Below are positions 1 through 12,982 of a stretch of 64,000 bases of DNA, piece by piece; position 1 is the stretch's first letter, and every line of letters starts with the position of its first letter. Location of the stretch: positions 546,270,879-546,334,878 of the forward strand of contig OY856413.1 of the NCBI GenBank assembly GCA_963693085.1. Reading direction: 5' to 3'. The notes under the pieces were generated by a model. It was given only the letters and a program-made list of their open reading frames with translations, did no database searches and was not told where the DNA came from. The DNA is from Alisma plantago-aquatica. Taxonomy: Eukaryota; Streptophyta; Magnoliopsida; Alismatales; Alismataceae. The translations under genes and the position numbers were made by a program.

Positions 1-1648
1 ATTAGGGTTTAGGTGATTGATGGACCTTCAACTCATGAACCAATTGGAGTTAATCAATAATAATTTATGGGTATTTAACCTAGATCATTATGAAAAAATC
101 CTCAAATGGTCAACCCTGGTCAACATCACCAAACGGTCTTAAACCGTTTGCTTCTATGTGGTTTAGTGAAACTGTTTCATTCCAAACGGTTTGAAACCGT
201 TTGCTCCCAAACGGGTTGTGAAACCGTTTGGACATTTGATTGAAACTGTTTGGTCTAGATATTTGGGGAGGTGTGTGTTTATGATGATGTAATCATCATC
301 AAGCTCTAGACCCACGAAACCTATTGTGATTTCCATGGAGATTGCATCAATCAACCAAATCAATATTTGTAAATAGAGAAATGATCATTATTTGATGGGG
401 AATTGAATGCAATAACAAAGTTACGGTTTCAAGTTATAAAACCCGCCTCCAATTGAGCTCCAAAGCTCTAATATCATGCCAATAATGGTGGATGAAGCTT
501 TTGCGACTCCCCTTAGGCTCGTCCTCAAGCTTTTGGTTGAAAAGTTTGGCTAGGGTTGAAGAGGAGATCGAATTAAGAAGAAATCCATAATTTATTTTTG
601 ATTTCCACCATGGAATCAAGGAGAACGAAGGTCAAGGACTTACCAAAAGGTTGGGGGTCGTTCTCTTCTTGCTCCCAAGCTCCAAAGGTCGTTTTCCAAG
701 CAAGGGGTGGAAGTAAATCCGAAATTCCCTTTCATTCTATGGATAAATGAGCTTATATGTGAATTTTATTTAAAAAATTCAATTAGGAGAGAGAAAGTAA
801 GAATTATCCCCTCAATTCTCTTGCCACTTGACCCCTCTCCTTCCTTAGATACGAGGCTATCCTCTTGGCCTCTTATTCCCTTCAATTATCCACATTTTAA
901 AGAAAACTAAAATAAGCACCTTAACCCTTTTTATATTAATATCCATGACTTAGTGGATATTTCTTTTCCTTATAATAAGGTGAGTGGAAATTCCACCTCC
1001 TTGAGATATTTCATGGCTCTTGCAAAGCACAAATATGACCACACATATCTGAACTCAACCATTTTAATTTTGGTTGAAATCCCTTTAATTAATACATTCA
1101 TTTTTGCCCTAAATTGAATTAGGGTTTCAATTAGGATTAAATCTTGATTATTTTAATATCAAGATTCTCTCTCCTCCAACTTAATTCAAATGAGGCGCCC
1201 CTCTCATTTTCTTTTCTCTACATGATGCCAAGAAACATTGGGGACCTTATTGAATTGGTAATTTTCACATTGAACCTTAGGTTTTGGGTAAATTGCACTT
1301 TACACCAAAACTAGGTTTTAATACACAAACATTGTCCAACAAGCTTTATCTTGGTGTCCAAGCTTGTAGAAACCATAATACTACATCATATTCACTATTA
1401 TGATGTCTCAACATCAGAGGAACATATTATTATGTAACATTTGCAAGTTAGCCCCTTAACTTGGGTAATTTGCACTTTAGTCCAAAATAAGCAAACATTG
1501 CTTCAACATTGTTCAAACAGGACCAAAATTGAAACATAAGTTCCTCATGAGGCCTAATTACTTTTCACAAGATAATATTAAAACTATAATCATATTTCTT
1601 AATCAAAACACCTAGGGTTAAAGCATAACCCAGGTCAGGGATGTTACA
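1..1648 (-). mobile_element. Gypsy-type LTR, 5' part (copy A), cut by window edge
   Basis: Read on the minus strand this starts TGTAACATCCCTGACCTGGG at 1648 and runs off the left end. It is collinear with 7560-9153: the same block with paired CAAACGG/CCGTTTG words, the same GGGGAGGTGTGTG block and the same LTR start. In a sampled 120 bp I count about 6 differences from copy B; the region near the LTR start looks nearer 10% diverged. No polypurine tract lies on its upstream side (1649 onward), so it looks less like the 3' LTR of the element at 2447-9153 than like a second copy inserted into that element's gag leader. The other end is outside the window, so its duplication cannot be checked. 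Confidence 0.75.
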
Positions 1649-2428
1649 TTAAGTGGCATGCACTTTGTATACTATCATATTCCATCTTTTCATATTATCA
1701 CAAGCATAAGGCTTAACATCCCTGGATTTTGTCCAGGCATCTCTTCTACATCTCATCTTTTCTTATAGAGGTAAGAACAACATAAAACATTTGTAATGTT
1801 CTACTATGCAAAACATAAGTCCTCATAGGACTAATTAAGGAAAGTTCAATCAATTACTTTCTCAATTAATCCAGGAATCCATAAAATGACATATTTAAAT
1901 GACATTATCTTGTCTAACCTATCATGATTTGTGGATTATTCACTGCCTCAGGCTGACTCTGCCTCAAAGGTTGATTCAATAGGATAAGGTTGAGCATAGA
2001 CTCAATTTAAGTCCAGAAATTCATCATTTCCTTTTACTTCAACCTGTTGATGCTGATTACAAATCTTGTTGATATCTAAAACATCATAATTGGGGGCTAG
2101 TAATCTAGGTTACACTGCCCATGCTTGATCCACTATATACATTATTATTGCCCTAAATTCTCCCACAACAATACTTAAAGAATGATTTTCTTATTATAGT
2201 TGGATCAACTAAGGGGTTCTCATGCTATTGTCTCTCTCTTTCCTGCTCCCATGCACCCCTTCTTGGTGCAACATTGCTGCTTTCACCAGCAACCTCCTCA
2301 TGTAACCCAGTCATCTTTAAGTTCTTCTTCTCTTATACGAGCAGAAGACACTATCAGATACACTGGATGACACCAAAATAGACTCTACTGCCTTAGTCCT
2401 ATGTCTCTGTAGACTCAACGAACCTAGA
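1649..2428 (-). pseudogene. Gypsy leader and start of gag (fragment)
   Basis: This is the internal sequence that follows the primer site at 2429-2440 on the minus strand. About 135 nt downstream of the primer site an ATG opens a reading frame beginning MTGLHEEVAGESSNVAPRRG, with gag-like composition, that hits a stop after about 30 codons. Only about 780 bp of internal DNA remain before another LTR start at 1648, so protease, RT and integrase are all missing here. Either a second element inserted in gag or the interior was deleted. Confidence 0.55.
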
Positions 2429-2440
2429 GCTCTGATACCA
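2429..2440 (-). other. Primer binding site (initiator-Met tRNA) of minus-strand gypsy element
   Basis: The reverse complement reads TGGTATCAGAGC, the standard plant retrotransposon primer site for initiator methionyl-tRNA. It lies six bases inside the LTR end at 2447 and fixes the orientation of this element. Confidence 0.85.
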
Positions 2441-3927
2441 CTAATTTGTGGCATCCAACTCACAAAAACAAGATTTACATAAGCGGAAGCGAATCATTTA
2501 CAGCGGATTACTAAAAATCACTAAAAATTAAAACTTTTTGCAAAGAGATCCACACATAGGAAATCTTTTCCATCAAGAACCATTGTATACCATTTACATT
2601 CTGATTCAAACATACATAACTTGTACCATCTCTCCTCAAAGATTACAACATCAGCTGCCTTATAAACCTGATATACAGACAACACACGAATCTCGAGGCA
2701 TCAAGCCAAAATCTCAAAGGATTCATTAAAACACTAACTATAAACTCTGAGGACCTGAGAGTACAGAGACGACACATAGGACTTTATAACTACATAACTT
2801 GACAGACAGTATCTCCACCTGAGATCTCACTACAGTCCATGATGTTACTATTGTTTTCCTTTTCCTACAGAAGGATTTTTGCTTCTTCGTCTGCGTCCAC
2901 CTAAAAAGTTGGATCCCACGGAGGTGTGACAATTGTAAATTGCCCCAGCGGGAGATATAACTCTCTGCCAAAACATTGTTATAGCAGTGTATTAAAATAA
3001 ACTGAGCAGAAGGATTTATATAAATATGACAGTAGATAAATCACTATATAAACAGAGTGAAGTAATCTCCTTTTCCAAGGATAACATTGCATCTACTCAT
3101 GGTAGACTCAGAGTTCATCCATCTACTTGTAATGAATACAAACAGATATGGATAACATCAATGAACTAAAGTTATATAAAAGAAATGTAACATCAGTCAA
3201 TAAATTTCTGTATTCAATCCTTAAGCAAACATGATATACGACTGATTTCAGTTTACAATCACACTTATGCCCTGAGGAGATTAGGTATACCGCTCATACT
3301 CCAACCGATCACTGTGAAGTCGAAATCGGTACCATACATAGGTCAATGGAAGAGCCGGGTTCTCATGACCTCTCACATCTCGGTCAGTGCGGGACCACAA
3401 GCACGACTATGTCTACTGCTCAAAATAGCTTTCCAGGGTATACTGGAACTTCGCTATAGAGTTACAGCTTCAACTGCACTCTCATCGGCCATCGAGAGAT
3501 TTAATGTTTATCTCCTCGACCCGACATTAAATATCATTGGGAGATTAATGTTACATCTATCCCAACCATCAAGAGATTTGTGATACATCCATCCCGACAC
3601 ATGAAGAATTGAGAGGTTTAATGTTTTCCTTCCCTCAATCTCTTCATCGGACATAAGGATATTTTTCTCCCATTTACCCCCACATATTCAAAATATGTGT
3701 TCTGAGTTTGGCCATGGAGCACCCGTTTCACCATCACCTTATTACTGACGATGATGGATCTATGGTCAGGGCTCTACATGATATGATTTCACTTGATTAA
3801 TTAAGTACATTTTCACATTCTTTTAGCATCAGCCAAGTTCTCAAGCATGACTTATTACAACAATGCTATAAAGAGACATGTACTATTTTCATCAAATACT
3901 TATCAGTCTTTAAAAGACCTTGGGAAC

Positions 3928-4422
3928 CAGTGTTTTAAAAATTGGTGTATGCGGCCGCATAAGCGGCCGTATACAAGGTGCGGAGTATACAAGGTGCGGA
4001 CCTCCAAAAAAATGCATAATCAAAATCGGTCCAAAAAGCGGTCCAAGCCGCATAATCGGTTGTACGGCCACATACAAGGCCGATTATACCCCGATTTTTA
4101 GTTAGAGATATTCTAATTTCTTCTTTTATACATTTACATTCATTTGTGTTTGTCTAAATTTAGATTATAGTGCATGTTTGTATTTATTTAAATTGTGATG
4201 ATTGCATATTTGCATAATTGCATCCATTATTCTTGTAATTGTACTATTTAGATACACAATTGCACAAATTAAATATGTAAATCATGATTAATATATATAT
4301 AATAATAATTAATAAAAAAAATCCAAAACTGCATATACTTCCGCATATACTCCCGCATACCGCATATACTCTACAAGGTGACCTCTCCGAACGCATAACG
4401 CATACCTCTTTTTGAAACACTG
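3928..4422. mobile_element. hAT-type non-autonomous element (MITE), 495 bp
   Basis: Its ends are inverted: CAGTGTTTTAAAAATTGG on the left and, on the opposite strand, CAGTGTTTCAAAAAGAGG on the right. It is flanked by a perfect 8-bp duplication TTGGGAAC (3920-3927 and 4423-4430). The 8-bp duplication and CAGTG terminus are diagnostic of hAT. The interior has repeated GCGG/CGGCC/CCGCATA words of subterminal-repeat type and no coding capacity. Removing it and one duplication restores the collinearity of the host LTR with its plus-strand relative near 44340. Confidence 0.92.
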
Positions 4423-5697
4423 TTGGGAACACAATCCCTCATTTCAATACTGGGAATTATCATCCCATTGCAATCTCATCACCATAATCATACGGTTATG
4501 GGTATTCAAACCCTTAACTAATCATTGAGCATCATCACCATCTATTAGGTAACTATCACCTTCAGGTCATCTGACCAAGGCATTCATGATACTTGTTACA
4601 CAAGCATCACACATGGCTGACAAGGCCACAAGATATCTTGTCACCACTTTAGGCAACAGCTTACTCATATGACTCATAAAATCCATGCACATTGTTACTT
4701 TTACTAAGCAAAAACAACATTAGGGCACATAAGGCCAAACAACATTTATTATACAAATGTCACAGCTCAAACCTGGCTATATTCATCATCTCATAATACC
4801 TGCATGGTTATTAGACATGATGAAAGTCATACAAATTATTCATCCCATCATGTGACACAATAGTAACACCATTATTCCTTTACTAGGAATTAGGGTTTAC
4901 TATCAAATAGGGCTTTTCATTCCTTTTACCCAAAACTAGGGTTAGGGTTCCCCATTTCTCACTAATTAGGGTTTCATGATTATATTATCTGTCTAACCCT
5001 TAAGTCATTATTCCATACCTCTGGGGCATTCAAGATATCATAAATAATTATTCAAGATCATTACTCTCATCATATAGCATTAATGATCATCAATTCAAGG
5101 TATGAGTTCATTTCTCATCCTCATCATGGTATGAATATCTCATACTCATTAATTTGGCTTAACCCCATTCTTAAGGTACATTAGTCAACACTTTATCAGG
5201 GTGCATCAATGTATATAAACCCTAAAGTGCTGAATGTGATAACTATCATATCTTGATGTATCACTCTTCTCATCATTTTAGACTCTCTTGAGTTAACTAA
5301 CATATCTTATATTAAGGTATTTCCCTCTTAATACATTCCATCACTAATCTCTCACCTTTAGCATATAATGCATAGGCCACACATTAGAATTGTCCAACTA
5401 TCTTTAATGATATGGACTTGTTTAATGATAAAGACATTGCTTACAATAAGGTTGCTTATAATCAACCACATGAAATGTTTCACCATTATAAGGTAATTCA
5501 TTCTATCTCATCATTAGGGTTTCCTTATGCCCTTACTTAAAATTAGGATTATGATTTATTGTCACATTGCCCAAAATTAGGGATTTATGTATTATGACTC
5601 CACATTAGAGTCTCACATACCTTCACCGTTCTTAGGGCCTCTTATCATAACATAGTATTAGAGCTTCATGTGATGTTAATTCTTAATCATGGTTTCT

Positions 5698-5866
5698 CAT
5701 GGAATCACCCTCAACTAGAGTTTCTCATGGAATCACCCTCAACTAGGGCTTCACATGGAATCACCCTCAACTAGGGTTTGACATGGAATCACCCTCATCT
5801 AGGGTTTCACATGGAATCACCCTCAACTAGGGTTTCACATGGAATCATCCTTAATTAGGATTTCCA
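5698..5866. repeat. 28-bp minisatellite, about 6 copies
   Basis: Six successive units of about 28 bp start with CATGGAATCACCCTCAACTA and end in a TAGGGTTT-like word. The last unit is the most diverged. The array lies inside the long LTR. Confidence 0.9.
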
Positions 5867-6459
5867 CTATATTTACCCACAATTTGGGTCTATTAATCAT
5901 CTCCATTAGGATTTCATTTAATTGTCCATAATTAGAGATTCACTATTCATCCCAATTAGGGTTTTACATCTCATTTCCCTAATTTAGAGTTTCACATATC
6001 ATTACCCTAGAAATAGGGTTACATCCTCGCCCTGGATTAGGGTTGCATTTAGAATTGCACTCAATTAGGGTTAGAATTCAATAACCCTGTCAATTAGGGT
6101 TTATGTTCATGATTAAGGTTTCATGATCTCTTTACTTAAGGATCATACCCTTAATAACCACATGAATCATACTAATATATGAATTTCATGCTATCATCCT
6201 CTCAACTTGATTAGGTCATATCAACCCTTCAATCAAGTACATACAACTATGATTGACATAGTGTACCAAGTCATTGTCCTTATAAGCCATTATGGTTCAT
6301 CCCTTAATTGGCACTAATCACTTAGGTACTATTAGGGTTTCAACCTTTGTACCTTCATTAATTATCATTACTAACCATCATTGGATTATTGGAACTATCA
6401 TTACCTTCAATATCCAAGTGATTGAACCACATTGAACTCCATTTAGTTTTTGAAGGTTC

Positions 6460-7760
6460 CGTGACCAAACGGTTTTGAAATCGTTTGGCCTCCAAATGGT
6501 TTTGAAACCGTTTGACCCCAAATGGTTTCAAGACTGTTTGGTCTCAAACGGTCTCAAAACCGTTTGGGCCAAATCAGTCCCAAAATCGTAAGGGTCCTTG
6601 AGGTACATTCATCAAATAGTTGATCATGATTAACAACATTGAAACCTTCAATCGATTAAGTTATTGATGTTCAACAATCATTGACCCTTGGATCTTCAAT
6701 CCATAAAATCACCACCTTTGACCATCTAAACGGTCTTGAGGTGATTGACCTCAAATGGTCTTGAACAAACCATTGAAACTGTTTGGTAAAGTTAACTCTT
6801 TAAAACTATTTGACAAAGTGATACTTGAAACCGATTGCCAAAGTTGAAGTTGAAACCGTTTAATCCTCAACCGGTTTGGGATAGTTTGGTCCCAAATGGT
6901 CTTGAGACCGTTTGGACTCAAACGGTCTTGAGACCGTTTGGTCCAAACCTCCTCAAAACTGAATGGACCAAAGATGTTTTCAACCACTCAAATTGATGTA
7001 GGGCTTCTATGATTGATTCCTTCATTGGTTGAATCCATATATTCATTTATCAATTGAAACTAACACCATAATTCAATTGAGTTTAATAGATCATCCCTCA
7101 ACTGATTTAACCTTCAATTGATCATCAATTAGGGATTTGAATCAATTGGATTAGGGTTTGAAATCAATGAACCCTCACTATTGGTCAATGTGAAACTAGT
7201 TCCTTTGAAATCATTGAACCACCATCCAAATTGGACATGACATGACCTCAAACGGTCTTGAGGTCGTTTGTATGACCTACAAATGGTCTTGAGAACGTTT
7301 TCCCATCTCAACATCAAAATCCATGACATCCAATTAGGGTTTGGATCATTGGATTGATCATCAAATCAGCATTTGATTCCAAATTAGTTTGGTATCTTTG
7401 GATCTTCAAATACCCAACCATGCTCAACCCTAGACCTCCAAACGGTCTTGGTTGACCCTCAAACGGTCTTAAGACCATTTGGGTGATTCCCAAATGGTTT
7501 TGAAACCGTTTGGGTCAATCAACCCAAAGACTCAACACCATCAATTACCAAATCAACACTTAACCCGGTTAGGGTTTGCTACTTGGTGATTAACTATGCA
7601 TTGGATTAATCAATTGGATCCATTAGATTATAATCCAACATGAATTAGGGTTCTTACCTCAAACGGTCAACCCTCTCAAATGGTCAACTCCCTCAAACGG
7701 TTTGGGTCTCAAAACACCAAACGGTTTTGAAACCGTTTGGACCAACAAATTAGAAATTGT
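6460..7760. repeat. Cluster of CAAACGG/CCGTTTG palindromic words in LTR
   Basis: Dozens of copies of AAACGGT and its complement ACCGTTT occur here, often paired. The best example is a 24-bp perfect hairpin at 7717-7740 with 11-bp arms (CCAAACGGTTT) and a 2-base centre. Related clusters lie at 120-240 in copy A and at 11640-12460 in the plus-strand LTR. Confidence 0.85.
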
Positions 7761-9153
7761 TTGCTTTGGATATTTGGGGAGGTGTGTGCTTGTGATGATG
7801 TCATCATCATCAAGCTCTAAACTCACGAAATCTACTGTAATTTCCATGGTGATTGCATCAATCAACCAAATCAATTATTATAAATGAAGAAAGGATCATT
7901 ATTTGATAAGGAATTGAATGCAATAACAAAATTGAAGGTTCAAGTTATAAAACCCCCCTCCAATTGAGCTCCAAAGCTCCAAGATCACGGAAACAATGGT
8001 GGATGCAACTCCTTTCACCATTCCAAGGATCGTCCTCAAGGTTTGAGTGAAAAGTAATGGTTAGAATTGAAGAGGGGATCGAAATAGGAAGAAATCATGT
8101 ATTGATTTGTGATTTCCACCATGGAATCAAGGTAAACAAGGGTCAAGAAGCTTACCAACAGGTTGGGGGTCGTCCTCCTGGTCCTCCGAAGCTCCTTGGT
8201 CGTTTTCCAAGCAAAGGGAAGAAGTGGGGTCGAAAAAGCCTTTGTTTTGGCTTGTAAAAGGTCTTTTTATAAAAAATCAATGAGAGAGAACATGCTTTAT
8301 AAAAATTCATTTAATCTCAAAAATGGAGCTGCCTCTTCCCCCTCAACTTCCTTGGATCCGAGGATATCTTGTTTGCCTCCAATTCTTCTCAATTATCCAT
8401 GTTTTAAAGAAAAGCAAATTAAGCACCTCAAATCATATTATACTAATATCCATATGTGAGTATATATTTCTTTTTCTTATAAAATTGTGAGTGAGTTATC
8501 CACTCCCTTGGATATTTTCGTGGTCCTTGCAAAGCTCAAGGACTTCCACACACATCTGAATCCAACCATTTTAATTTTGGTTGAAAGCCCTTTAATTAAT
8601 ACATTTATATTTTCCCTAAATTGAATTAGGGTTTCAATTAGGATTAAATCTTGATTATTTTAATATCAAGATTCTCTCTCCTCGAACTTAATTCAAATGA
8701 GGTGCCCCTCTCATTTTATTTGCTCTAAATAATGACAAGAAACATTAGGGACCTTATTGAAGTGGTAGTTTGCATATTGAACCCTAGGTTTTGGGTAAAT
8801 TACACATTACACCAAAACTGGGTTTCAATGCACACACATTGTCCAACAAGCTCTATCTTGTTGCCCAAGTTTGTGGAAAACATACCACTACATCATATTC
8901 ATTCTTATGATGTCTCAACATCAGAGAAAAATGATCATGTGTAATTTGCAAGTTAACCCCTCAGCTTGGGTAATTTGCACATTAGTCCAAAATGAGCAAA
9001 CATTGCTTCAACATTGTTCAAACAGGACCAAAATTGAAACATAAGTTCCTCATGAGCCCTAATTAATTTTCACAAGATAAGATTAAGCATATAATCAACT
9101 TTCTTAATCAAAACACCTAGGGTTAAAGTATAACCCAGGTCAGGGATGTTACA

Positions 9154-10247
9154 GGAACAATGCAACCTTTACCTATACCACGGTAGAAATGGGATCACGT
9201 GACCATGGACTTTGTAGTTGGTTTACCAAGAACATCCAAAAGTCATGATTCCATTTGGGTGATAGTTGATAGGTTGACTAATTCAACACATTCTCTTCCT
9301 GTCAAAACAACCTATACTGCTGAAAAACTTGCACAGATCTATATAGATGAGATAGTGCGTTTACACGGGGTTCCAGCTACAATTTTTTCTGATAGAGGTC
9401 CCCGTTCACGAGTCAATTTTGGGAACAACTACATAAAGATTTGGGTATATTGTTAAGGTTTAGTACCACCTTTCACCCACAGACATATGGATAATCTGAG
9501 AGGACTATACAAACTTTGAAAGATTTGCTTAGGGCATGTGTCCTTCAGTTTGTAGGAAGTTGGGATATACACTTGAGCTTAATAGAATTTGCTTACAACA
9601 ATAGTTATCAGCACAGTATTTATATGGCACCATATGAAGAATTATATGGTAGACATTGTAGATCTCTATTGTACTGGTATGAAACAGGAGAATATCAACT
9701 TTTGGGTCCTGAATTAGTGCAACAGACAACTGAAAAGATTAAAGTAATACAACAACAGTTAAAGGCTGCACAGGATAGACAGAAGTCATATGCTGATAAA
9801 CGGTGAAGACCTTTAGAATTCCAAGTTGGATACTGAGTATATCTCAAGGTCTCACCTTGGAAAGGTGTTCTTAGATTCGAAAAGAAGGGTAAGTTAGCTC
9901 CTAGATTTATGGGGCCTTATCCAATCACTGAACAGATTGGAAAGGTAGCATATAAGTTGGAGTTGCCACCTGAACTACACAGATTACATCCAGTATTCCA
10001 TATATCCATGTTGAGAAAGTGTCACCCTGACACAGAGTTAGTTTTACAACCTGTGGAGGTAGAATTAAATGAAGATATATCCTACATAGAAGGACCAGTA
10101 TTGATTCTTGACAGGAGAATCAAAAAGTTGAAAAAGAAAGACATAGTTCTTGTGAAAGTTCTTTGGAATCATCATGGCGTTGAAGAAGCTACATGGGAGC
10201 TGGAGGAAGATATGAGGAGGAAGTATCCTTCTCTTTTCTCTTGAGGA
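9154..10247 (+). pseudogene. Gypsy integrase and C-terminal (chromodomain-like) remnant
   Basis: This is the 3' end of a Ty3/gypsy pol gene. Visible in order: the start of the integrase core (MDFVVGLPRT; a degraded SDRGPRS in place of the usual SDRDPRF) to about 9456; after a frameshift, the rest of the core and linker (IEFAYNNSYQ, APYEELYGR) at 9516-9806; then, past stop codons near 9804 and 9834, the C-terminal part with LHPVFHISMLRK and a chromodomain-like tail (LVKVLWNHHGVEEATWELEE) ending at 10244. The catalytic glutamate region falls in the broken interval. It starts abruptly at 9154 where the minus-strand LTR ends, so the rest of pol is displaced beyond the left of the window. The tail suggests a chromovirus lineage. 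It is not functional. Confidence 0.9.
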
Positions 10248-10265
10248 TTTTGGGGACGAAATCCC

Positions 10266-10282
10266 TGTTAGGGGTGGATAAT
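10266..10282 (+). other. Polypurine tract before 3' LTR
   Basis: The sequence TTAGGGGTGGATAAT immediately precedes the LTR start TGTAACATCC at 10283, after a short GGGGACGAAATCCC segment typical of gypsy 3' ends. Confidence 0.75.
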
Positions 10283-12982
10283 TGTAACATCCCTAACCTG
10301 GGTTAAGGCTTAACCCTAGAAGTTTCACTTAAGTAAGTCATTTAGATTCTTGTCTTTATCTCTTGAAAAGTAATTAAGAGTAAAGGAGAGCTTATGTTTC
10401 AATTTTGGTCCTATTTAAATAATGTTGAAACAATATTTTACCTGTTTTGGATTAAAGTGCAATTTACCCAATTTAAGGGGTTATCTTGCAAATGTTACAT
10501 GATAAATATTCCTCAAGTGTTATATCATCATAAGAATGAGAATGATGTTGAGGTATGGCTTCCACAAGCCTAATTTCCAAGAAGGAGCTTGTTTGAATAA
10601 TGTTTGTGCATTGAATAACTAGTTTTGGTGTAATTTGCAATTTACCCAAAATCTAGGGTTGAACATGTAAAATACCACTTAATTAGTGTCCCTAATGTTT
10701 CTTGGTATCATTTAGAGAAAATAAAAAGAAAGGGGTGTCTTGTTTGAACTACATTTGAGGAGAGATAATCTTGATAATAAAATAATCAAGATTTAAGCAT
10801 AATTGAAACCCTAATTTATTTTGTAGCAAAACTAAATATATTAATTGATATGCCCATCAACTAAAAAGGCTATGGTTGAAATAATATAGTGCAAGAACGT
10901 CCAAATTCCTTGAGTTGCACCGAAATATCCTAAGTAGGTGAAGAAACCCACTCACATTTGTTAATTAAAAAGTAATGTCCACTAAGAATGGATAATAGTA
11001 TTATATTAATTAAGGTGCTTAAGTGGTTGCTTTTAATTGAAGGATAAATGAAAGGATATTGAGGAAAAGGAAGATGGCTTATAAGTCAAGGAAGTGGAGG
11101 GGGACATGTGGCAAGAAAATGGATGAAATTCCTTCTAGTTTCTCTCTCCTAGAAAATCAATTACATATACTCGATTTTCTCCTTACTTGAAAGGTTATTT
11201 TGCAAACCACTTTCTTCCCTTGCTTTGGCTGACGACCGAGGAGCTTAGGAGAAGGAGGAAAACGTTCCCCAAGCTGAAGGTAAGCTCCATAATCATCTTC
11301 AACCTTGAATTGATGGTTGAAATCGGATTTCAACATTGATTTTCTTCTCTTTTCCATCCAATGCTCGACCTTGGCTATCCTTTGCATCCAAAGAGTTGAA
11401 AACGAGCCTTGGATAGTTGAAGGAGCTTCTCTCACCATTATAGACGTGAATCTTGGAGCTTTGAAGCTACTTTTAAGGTGAGTTATATAACTTGAACCCA
11501 TCAATGTTATTATTGATTTCAATTTCTCATCATATGTTGATCTTTTGTTTTCTTCTTGAACAATTGATGAATTTTTCATATATATTATAGTAGAACTCAG
11601 AGGTCTGAAGCTTGATGATTATGACATCATCTTAGCACACACCTCAAGAAAATCAGAAGCAAACAGTTTCATTTGGTTGGTCAAACAGTTTCAAACCGTT
11701 AGAGACCAAACGGTCTCAAACCGTTTGGTGACCAATCGATTTCAAAACCGATAGAGGTCAAACGGTCTTAAACTGTTAGAGACCAAAACTATTTCAATGG
11801 ATTCAAGGATCAATTGGTCTCATAACCTAGTAACTTAAAACAATCAAACTCAATTGATTTCAGAACCCTAGTTCAATTGGTTTCAAAACCCTAGATCAAT
11901 TGGAGTCAAAACCCTAATTTAGGGTTAAACGGTTTCAAGTTGAATGGACCAAACGGTCCCAAACTTTTTGAGGACCAAACAGTTTCAAACCAATTGAGGG
12001 ATTATAGGTCAAGACCATTTAAGGTCTAACAATCTTCAAACCGTTTGATAAGCAAGAGGTCAAGACCGTTTAAAGGTCTAAACTGTCCAAGACCGTTTAA
12101 AGGTTCAATTGGTCCAAGACTATTTGAAGGATTGGACCAAGACCATTTGAAGGATTGGACCAAGACCGTTTGAAGGTTCAATTGGTCCAAGACCATTTGG
12201 AGGTTTGGTCCAAGACTGTTTGAAGGTTCAATTGGTCCAAGACCATTTGGAGGTTTGGTCCAAGACCGTTTGAAGGTTCAATTGGTCCAAGACCGTTTGA
12301 AGGTTCAATTGGTCCAAGACCGTTTGGAGGTTTGGTCCAAGACCGTTTGAAGGTTCAATTGGTCCAAGACCATTTGGAGGTTTGGTCTAAGATTGTTTGA
12401 AGGATCAATTGGTCTAAACCATTTGAAGGTCTAATTGGTCCAAACCATGTAAGTACTAATAACCCCATAAGTGGTTGAAGAGTATCTCAAGGTTGATTTC
12501 AATGAAAGAACTTCTAAAGCACTTAGGTGATTAGTATAATTAAAGTGATTATCACTTGGTGCCTATGAAATTAATAAATTCAATACACTATGATAAGCAT
12601 ATGTGTAAACACTTAGTGAAAGGTTGAGTCAGCATAATAAGGTTTGATGGTGATGTGTGTTCCTAGTACATGGAACAATGACAAGTATGATTTAATACTT
12701 AAATAATGATATGTGCTCCAAGATATGTGGAAGCACTGACTTAGGGTTTGGATTAATGAGGTAATCATAAAACCCTAATCAATGGAGAATGGAAACCCTA
12801 ATCGAGAAGGATGAGAAACCCTAACCCTAATTTTGGGTAATGGGTTGAGAAATCCTAATTGAAATGGAATGGGGAACCCTAACCCTAATGTAGGGTGATG
12901 TTATGTAAAATCCTAATATAGGGTAATGTTATGAGAAACCCTAATTGATAAAGATGGGAAACCTTAACCCTAATAAGGGAAC
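10283..12982 (+). mobile_element. Gypsy-type 3' LTR, first part (copy C)
   Basis: This starts TGTAACATCCCTAACCTGGG, directly after the polypurine tract, and is the mirror image of copies A and B. It is broken at 12980-12982 (AAC) by the CACTA element and resumes at 43968; the two parts total about 4.5 kb. It contains the AAACCGTTTG cluster (11640-12460) and telomere-like AACCCTAA words (12770-12970). Confidence 0.85.
12050..12450 (+). repeat. Tandem ~50-bp repeat built of GACCGTTTGAAGG units
   Basis: Seven or so imperfect units alternate GGTCCAAGACCGTTTGAAGG and TTCAATTGGTCCAAGACC. The units include the same CCGTTTG word that forms hairpins elsewhere in this LTR family. Confidence 0.85.

Larger units (their letters stand above)
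2447..9153 (-). mobile_element. Long gypsy-type 5' LTR (copy B/D)
   Basis: On the minus strand this starts TGTAACATCCCTGACC at 9153 and ends ...GGATGCCACA at 2447, followed by a primer site. Net of the hAT insertion it is about 6.2 kb, very long for an LTR. It contains degenerate TTAGGGTTT-like words, a 28-bp minisatellite, and a 6460-7760 segment packed with CAAACGG/CCGTTTG inverted words. Its last ~1.8 kb is collinear with 43968-45784, and a block at 2886-2968 is shared with both plus-strand LTRs in this window. It abuts an integrase reading frame at 9154, so the element inserted into another element's pol gene. Confidence 0.8.

Noticed and set aside
12770..12970. AACCCTAA words suggesting an interstitial telomere
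   Set aside because: Copies are scattered and degenerate within an LTR also seen on the minus strand; there is no pure CCCTAAA array.
10283..12982. Considered an intact separate element starting at 10283
   Set aside because: It follows a polypurine tract and gypsy integrase and resumes after the CACTA, so it is the 3' LTR of the plus-strand element.
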